A stretch of DNA of 16,961 bases. Source: Neisseriaceae bacterium (GTDB lineage Bacteria > Pseudomonadota > Gammaproteobacteria > Burkholderiales > UBA11063). The position numbers were made by a program, and so were the translations under genes. Below, one piece after another: positions 14,284 to 16,961 of the stretch. The stretch's first letter is position 1. Every line of letters starts with the position of its first letter. The stretch lies in assembly GCA_027371515.1 (NCBI GenBank), contig DAHXMX010000007.1, positions 1 to 16,961 on the forward strand, given 5' to 3'. The notes under the pieces were generated by a model. The model ran no database searches. It was not told where the DNA came from and saw only the letters and a program-made list of their open reading frames with translations.

Positions 14284-15430
14284 TTGGTCTACCCAAATGA
14301 CGTAGTTCAAAATATACCCCACCCATCGGTTGATTATCTTTATTTCCTGAAGTAGCTATAACCTGTCCCATTTTTACATAACTACCTACTGCCAATGCTT
14401 TTGGTTCCACACCAGCATATACAGATACATAATTATCACCATGTGCGATTATAATAACATGTCCATAACCAACTAAATTTGCATTATATAATACCTCCCC
14501 TTGAGATACAGCAAAAACAGAATGAAGCTGTGAACCATCATATAACACACCATTAGATTTTAATCCGTTACAAATAACACCATATTGACAAATAATTTCT
14601 GTATTCATCGGTTTTGCTAAACTTCGACTAAAAAATGGTTCCGTATAATTATCATTCTTAGCTGATGCAATCGTATTATTATCCGGAGATTTAGGTAAAG
14701 ATTTATTAATATTTTCTGATTTTTTATTTAAATAAACTAATAATTGATTGAGCTTACGCCTTTCTTGTTGTAAATTTTTTAATTTTTGATTGCTAGTATC
14801 AATTTGAAAATTAATTGTATTAGCTTGTTTTTGTATCAAATCTTTTTGTTTATTTAATAATGTAACTTGTTGTTTCTTTTGATTAAGATTAACATCTATT
14901 TTGTCAATTTGTTTTAAAAGGTTTAAATTAACAGCTTTTAATTGTTTTAATTTACTCGATAGCTTATCATATTCATTTTTCTTAGCTTGAAGCATAGCAA
15001 TTAAATATTTTGTTTTTTGTTCTCGTGCCAAATCAGCATTAACATTTAATAATGATGTCTCTTGATTATTTAATAATTGAATTTGCTGATAAATATTTCT
15101 AGTATAGACAATAATTTCTTGATTTAATTCATCAATAGTACTATTAATCTCTAACAATCTATGATTAATTTCAGCTATCTGACTGTGAGTTAAAGCTCGC
15201 TTTTCTTTTAATTGACTTAGTATTTGATTAGATTTTAAAATCGCTTGATCTGAATTTGTAATAAGTTCTTTTAATTTATCACTTTTGTTTTTTTTATTCA
15301 ATAACTCAACATTTATATCATGGATTTGATTATTCAAAGTTAATAAACGATCAGTCATTTCATTTTTATTTGCTGCATAACTTGTAGTTACTAGTAAAGT
15401 TAATGAAATCCCAAGTAATCTTTTAATCAT
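14252..15430 (-). CDS. envC: EnvC-like murein hydrolase activator (coiled coil plus degenerate LytM domain)
   Basis: EnvC activates the amidases AmiA and AmiB to split septal peptidoglycan and is regulated by FtsEX. Seen over 392 aa from the ATG at 15430: a signal peptide (MIKRLLGISLTLLVTTSYA, cleaved near residue 19), a long coiled coil (about 21-245), a polar linker, and a C-terminal LytM/M23 fold (about 270-392) with GEVLYNANLVGYGHVIIIAHGDN and YFELRHLGRPINP. The zinc and catalytic residues of active LytM enzymes are missing: the YGH position reads YAG (338-340) and the first H-x3-D site is absent. This fits a non-enzymatic activator. Two cysteines (281 and 287) could form a local disulphide. 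A TTG one codon upstream could also start it. It starts 4 bp after gpmI, the same order as in E. coli. Which amidase it partners is not shown here. Confidence 0.88.
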   Translation of the reverse strand: MIKRLLGISLTLLVTTSYAANKNEMTDRLLTLNNQIHDINVELLNKKNKSDKLKELITNSDQAILKSNQILSQLKEKRALTHSQIAEINHRLLEINSTIDELNQEIIVYTRNIYQQIQLLNNQETSLLNVNADLAREQKTKYLIAMLQAKKNEYDKLSSKLKQLKAVNLNLLKQIDKIDVNLNQKKQQVTLLNKQKDLIQKQANTINFQIDTSNQKLKNLQQERRKLNQLLVYLNKKSENINKSLPKSPDNNTIASAKNDNYTEPFFSRSLAKPMNTEIICQYGVICNGLKSNGVLYDGSQLHSVFAVSQGEVLYNANLVGYGHVIIIAHGDNYVSVYAGVEPKALAVGSYVKMGQVIATSGNKDNQPMGGVYFELRHLGRPINPGLLVNAN

Positions 15431-15434
15431 CAAG

Positions 15435-16961
15435 TCATATACCTTTATTATTAAAATTAATTAAACACTCACCAGTCATTTCTTCAGGCTTCTTAATACC
15501 TAAAATAGCAAGTATACTTGGTGCAACATCTTTTAATGCGCCACCTATTTTAACACCTGCAGATCTACCAATATATAAAAATGGTACCAAATTAGTAGTA
15601 TGTTGAGTATGTGGTTGATTGATTTTATAATCAAACATTTCTTCACAATTACCATGATCAGCAATTACCAATACCTCACCTCCCATAGCTAGCATCGCAT
15701 CAACAACCTTACCTAAAGCAATATCTAACGCTTCTACAGCCTTAATTGTTGCCTGTAAATTACCACTATGACCAACCATATCACCATTAGCAAAATTAGT
15801 AACAATTAGGTGATATTTATCTTGTTTTATAGCATCGATTAATTTATCACTAACCTCAGGTAAACTCATTTCAGGTTTCAAATCATAAGTTGCAACATTA
15901 CGCGGAGAATCAACCAAAATACGATCTTCATTTAAATAAGGCTCTTTTCTTCCACCATTAAAAAAATATGTTACATGTGGATATTTTTCTGTCTCGGCAA
16001 TCCTTAACTGCTTTAGCCCAAGATGTGAAATATACTCACCTAATGTATTTTTAATATGAATTGGTTTATATGCCACATTTGCATTAAATCGCGAATCATA
16101 TTCAGTCATTGTTACAAATGAAGTAAGCTGTACAACTTTATGACGATTAAAGCCAATAAAATTTTTATTTGTAATTGCATCTGTTAGCTGAATTGCTCGA
16201 TCTGATCTAAAATTAGCAAATATAACAGAATCACCGTCATTAATTCCTTTATAACCATTCATTACATAAGGTCTTACAAACTCATCATTATTTCCCAAAC
16301 TATATTCTTGCTGCAATACTTGAAAACAATCATTATCCACTAACGGTGACTCACCAGATACAATAGCATTATACGCAAGCTCTATTCGTTCATAACGTTT
16401 ATCACGATCCATGGCATAAAATCTGCCACTAATTGTTGCAATCTTTGCGCAAGGATATTTTATAAGTATGCTATTAATTTGTTCAAAATATTTTGTTGCA
16501 CTTTGCGGTGCTGTATCACGACCATCTAAAAATACATGTATCCATATATTATGAATATTTTTATATAAGCTAGCAAATTTCACTAATTCAATCATATGAT
16601 TAATATGTGAATGTACACCACCGTCAGATAATAATCCCATAATATGAATATTATTAGTTGTAGTTTTATTAAAACAATCAATAAACACCTGATTTTTTTC
16701 AAAAACACCATCTTCAATATCTGTATCTATTCTAGTAATATCTTGCTGAACAATTCGCCCTGCTCCAATATTTAAATGCCCAACCTCCGAATTACCAAAC
16801 TGACCATTTGGCAAACCAACTGCTCTTGATGAAGCCTCTATACTACCAAAAGCATATTGTTTAGTAAAACGCTCCCAGTTCGGCATATGTGCCTGTTTAA
16901 CTGCATTATAATCAGCATCATTACGCAATCCAAAACCATCTAAAATAATCAAAAGAACCTT
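15435..16961 (-). CDS. gpmI: 2,3-bisphosphoglycerate-independent phosphoglycerate mutase (5' end outside window)
   Basis: This Mn-dependent enzyme interconverts 3- and 2-phosphoglycerate. The frame stays open to the window edge (KVLLIILDGFG), so only a few N-terminal residues of the roughly 510 are missing. Seen in order: the metal-binding Asp in ILDGFG, the phosphoserine nucleophile in GNSEVGHLNIGAGR, GLLSDGGVHSH, HVFLDGRDT, RFYAMDRDKRYER, FANFRSDRA, RIAETEKYPHVTYFFNGG, then the metal ligands in ANGDMVGHSG, IADHGN and PHTQHT, ending PEEMTGECL. All catalytic residues appear intact. It ends 4 bp before the EnvC-like gene, whose ribosome binding site AAAGGT lies inside the gpmI 3' end, so the two form an operon. 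Confidence 0.96.
   Translation of the reverse strand, partial: KVLLIILDGFGLRNDADYNAVKQAHMPNWERFTKQYAFGSIEASSRAVGLPNGQFGNSEVGHLNIGAGRIVQQDITRIDTDIEDGVFEKNQVFIDCFNKTTTNNIHIMGLLSDGGVHSHINHMIELVKFASLYKNIHNIWIHVFLDGRDTAPQSATKYFEQINSILIKYPCAKIATISGRFYAMDRDKRYERIELAYNAIVSGESPLVDNDCFQVLQQEYSLGNNDEFVRPYVMNGYKGINDGDSVIFANFRSDRAIQLTDAITNKNFIGFNRHKVVQLTSFVTMTEYDSRFNANVAYKPIHIKNTLGEYISHLGLKQLRIAETEKYPHVTYFFNGGRKEPYLNEDRILVDSPRNVATYDLKPEMSLPEVSDKLIDAIKQDKYHLIVTNFANGDMVGHSGNLQATIKAVEALDIALGKVVDAMLAMGGEVLVIADHGNCEEMFDYKINQPHTQHTTNLVPFLYIGRSAGVKIGGALKDVAPSILAILGIKKPEEMTGECLINFNNKGI

Overview
The window is a compact, AT-rich (about two thirds A+T by eye) stretch of bacterial chromosome that uses the standard genetic code. 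It is almost entirely housekeeping genes. Several features suggest a low-GC beta- or gammaproteobacterium: an RNase E with a long C-terminal tail, the rplM-rpsI pair, an hprK-rapZ pair (common in betaproteobacteria), the gpmI-envC order, and proteobacterial-type Pgk and AsnRS sequences. The species cannot be named from this sequence. No rRNA, tRNA, CRISPR array, insertion sequence or prophage gene was seen.

Layout. (1) At 105-3900, rne (+) and cysS (-) converge on a perfect 16-bp hairpin that overlaps the cysS stop codon. (2) At 4039-4848 (-) lies a four-helix membrane protein resembling DUF4239, with its own extended -10 promoter. (3) At 4849-5132 is a divergent regulatory region with a near-consensus promoter, nested inverted repeats and a structured leader for rplM-rpsI, which end at a strong terminator. 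(4) At 6133-7802 is an overlapping rsfS-hprK-rapZ operon. Its HprK is only the catalytic half of the usual protein. (5) At 7906-14283 is a tightly packed run: pgk, asnS, two paralogous large lipoproteins, engB. asnS carries a +1 frameshift in a run of Asn codons, yet everything on both sides is intact. (6) At 14252-16961 (-) is gpmI (cut by the window end) followed by an EnvC-like murein hydrolase activator, whose 3' end overlaps engB by 32 bp.

How the genes work together. Most serve translation (L13, S9, RsfS, CysRS, AsnRS, EngB) and RNA turnover (RNase E). Two are glycolytic (Pgk, GpmI). RapZ and HprK suggest a regulatory link from sugar or amino-sugar status and PTS phosphorylation to gene expression and the cell envelope. 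EnvC acts in septal peptidoglycan splitting. The lipoprotein pair is the only clearly accessory material.

The points most worth a second look are the asnS frameshift, the Cys-rich lipoprotein pair, the minimal HprK beside a RapZ with an altered sensing pocket, and the rplM control region.
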